In this document: positions 23,223 through 23,493 of the stretch, piece by piece | Numbering within the stretch: position 1 is the first letter of the stretch | How the letters are laid out: each line of letters starts with the position of its first letter | NCBI GenBank assembly: GCA_904502135.1 | Contig: CAJGDE010000020.1 | Location: 1-23,493 of the forward strand | Direction: 5' to 3' | Length of the DNA: 23,493 nt | Source: Kiritimatiellia bacterium | GTDB lineage: Bacteria; Verrucomicrobiota; Kiritimatiellia; RFP12; UBA1067 | Made by a program: the position numbers and the translations under genes | The notes under the pieces: model-generated | Database searches by the model: none | Told to the model about the DNA's origin: nothing | Seen by the model: the letters and a program-made list of their open reading frames with translations, nothing else

Positions 23223-23493
23223 GTTAAATAAAATGGCGCGGCGGTTATATAAGGGTTCCATAATTGTACATGGTCTACTTTGGACTTTTTTTGCAACTGC
23301 TGCAGAAACTGCCGATGTAAAAACTGCCGATAAGTATTTCAAGGCAGGGCGATATGCTCTGGCGCTAAAGGAATATCAGGCTTGCGAGAAGGCTAAAGTA
23401 GGCGATGCAGGATATCTGTTTTTAAGGGAAGCTGTTTGCGCGGAGAAGCTAAAGAATTCCTGTGTTCGGGAAAAAGCGTTGAGTCGACTTCGT
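23212..23493 (+). CDS. Secreted or membrane-anchored protein with a TPR-like segment (5' part)
   Basis: An open frame of 94 codons that runs off the window. ATG 23212 is chosen, preceded by AAAGGTGAGG, although the spacing is tight; ATG 23233 is possible but lacks a ribosome-binding site. The N-terminus has basic residues then a hydrophobic stretch (GSIIVHGLLWTFFATAAETA), a likely signal peptide. The mature start, ADKYFKAGRYALALKEYQAC, has the A-x-x-[YF]-F-x-x-G-x-[YF]-x-x-A-[LI] pattern of a tetratricopeptide repeat, followed by a second helix pair. Function is unknown; probably a periplasmic scaffold acting with the HEAT-like neighbour. Confidence 0.6.
   Translation, partial: MRIELNKMARRLYKGSIIVHGLLWTFFATAAETADVKTADKYFKAGRYALALKEYQACEKAKVGDAGYLFLREAVCAEKLKNSCVREKALSRLR

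Noticed and set aside
1..23493. CRISPR arrays, tRNA or rRNA genes, riboswitches
   Set aside because: Only three spacers longer than 100 nt exist (879-1148, 10776-10958, 22433-22827); none shows regular direct repeats, a tRNA cloverleaf or a riboswitch core by eye.

Overview
The window looks like a chromosomal segment of a Gram-negative bacterium. Diderm markers include a LolA-like periplasmic carrier, an MMPL/RND-type exporter fused to a lipid acyltransferase, and a large periplasmic Prc/CtpA protease. dapF adds a step toward meso-diaminopimelate. Gene style, the large Prc-type protease and the RAYT-like transposase remnant suggest the PVC superphylum, possibly Kiritimatiellota/Verrucomicrobiota. 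That placement is inference; no rRNA gene or other decisive marker is present.

Layout. (1) 1-878: the 3' end of a class B penicillin-binding-protein (FtsI/PBP2-like) gene whose product has lost all three catalytic motifs. (2) 879-1148: an intergenic stretch with a 175-bp element bounded by perfect 17-bp inverted repeats, then a TATAAT box only 6 nt before an ATG. (3) 1149-8014: a tight plus-strand operon resembling a small aryl-polyene-type locus: two acyl carrier proteins, a small membrane protein, an adenylating enzyme fused to a hot-dog dehydratase/thioesterase domain, a LolA-like protein, an MMPL exporter fused to an acyltransferase, and one ketosynthase. No ketoreductase, chain-length factor or aromatic-acid-forming enzyme lies in the window. 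(4) 7995-10775, minus strand: uvrA, convergent with and overlapping the ketosynthase gene. (5) 10959-22432: a ten-gene plus-strand run, prfB-proA-tsaD-GT39-dxs-NERD-prc-dapF-queE-folP; eight of its nine junctions overlap by 1-8 nt, so it is probably one translationally coupled transcript mixing translation, amino-acid, isoprenoid, envelope and cofactor genes. (6) 22433-23493: an accessory end with a second, inverted copy of the dispersed repeat seen at 1021-1098, an internally deleted RAYT/Y1-type transposase element flanked by imperfect inverted repeats, a short HEAT-repeat ORF probably truncated by that element, and the start of a secreted protein with a TPR-like segment.

How the genes work together. 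The 1149-8014 operon supplies carrier proteins, substrate activation, condensation, dehydration, periplasmic handling and export/acylation, a plausible route for making a polyene-like lipid and placing it in the outer envelope. Missing reductive steps would have to come from genes elsewhere or from fatty-acid enzymes. In the long operon, Dxs feeds isoprenoid synthesis while the GT39 protein next to it probably uses a polyprenyl-phosphate sugar donor. The points most worth attention are the catalytically dead PBP, the two unusual fusions in the polyene-like operon, the near-leaderless promoter architecture, and the repeat/mobile-element pair bracketing the window.
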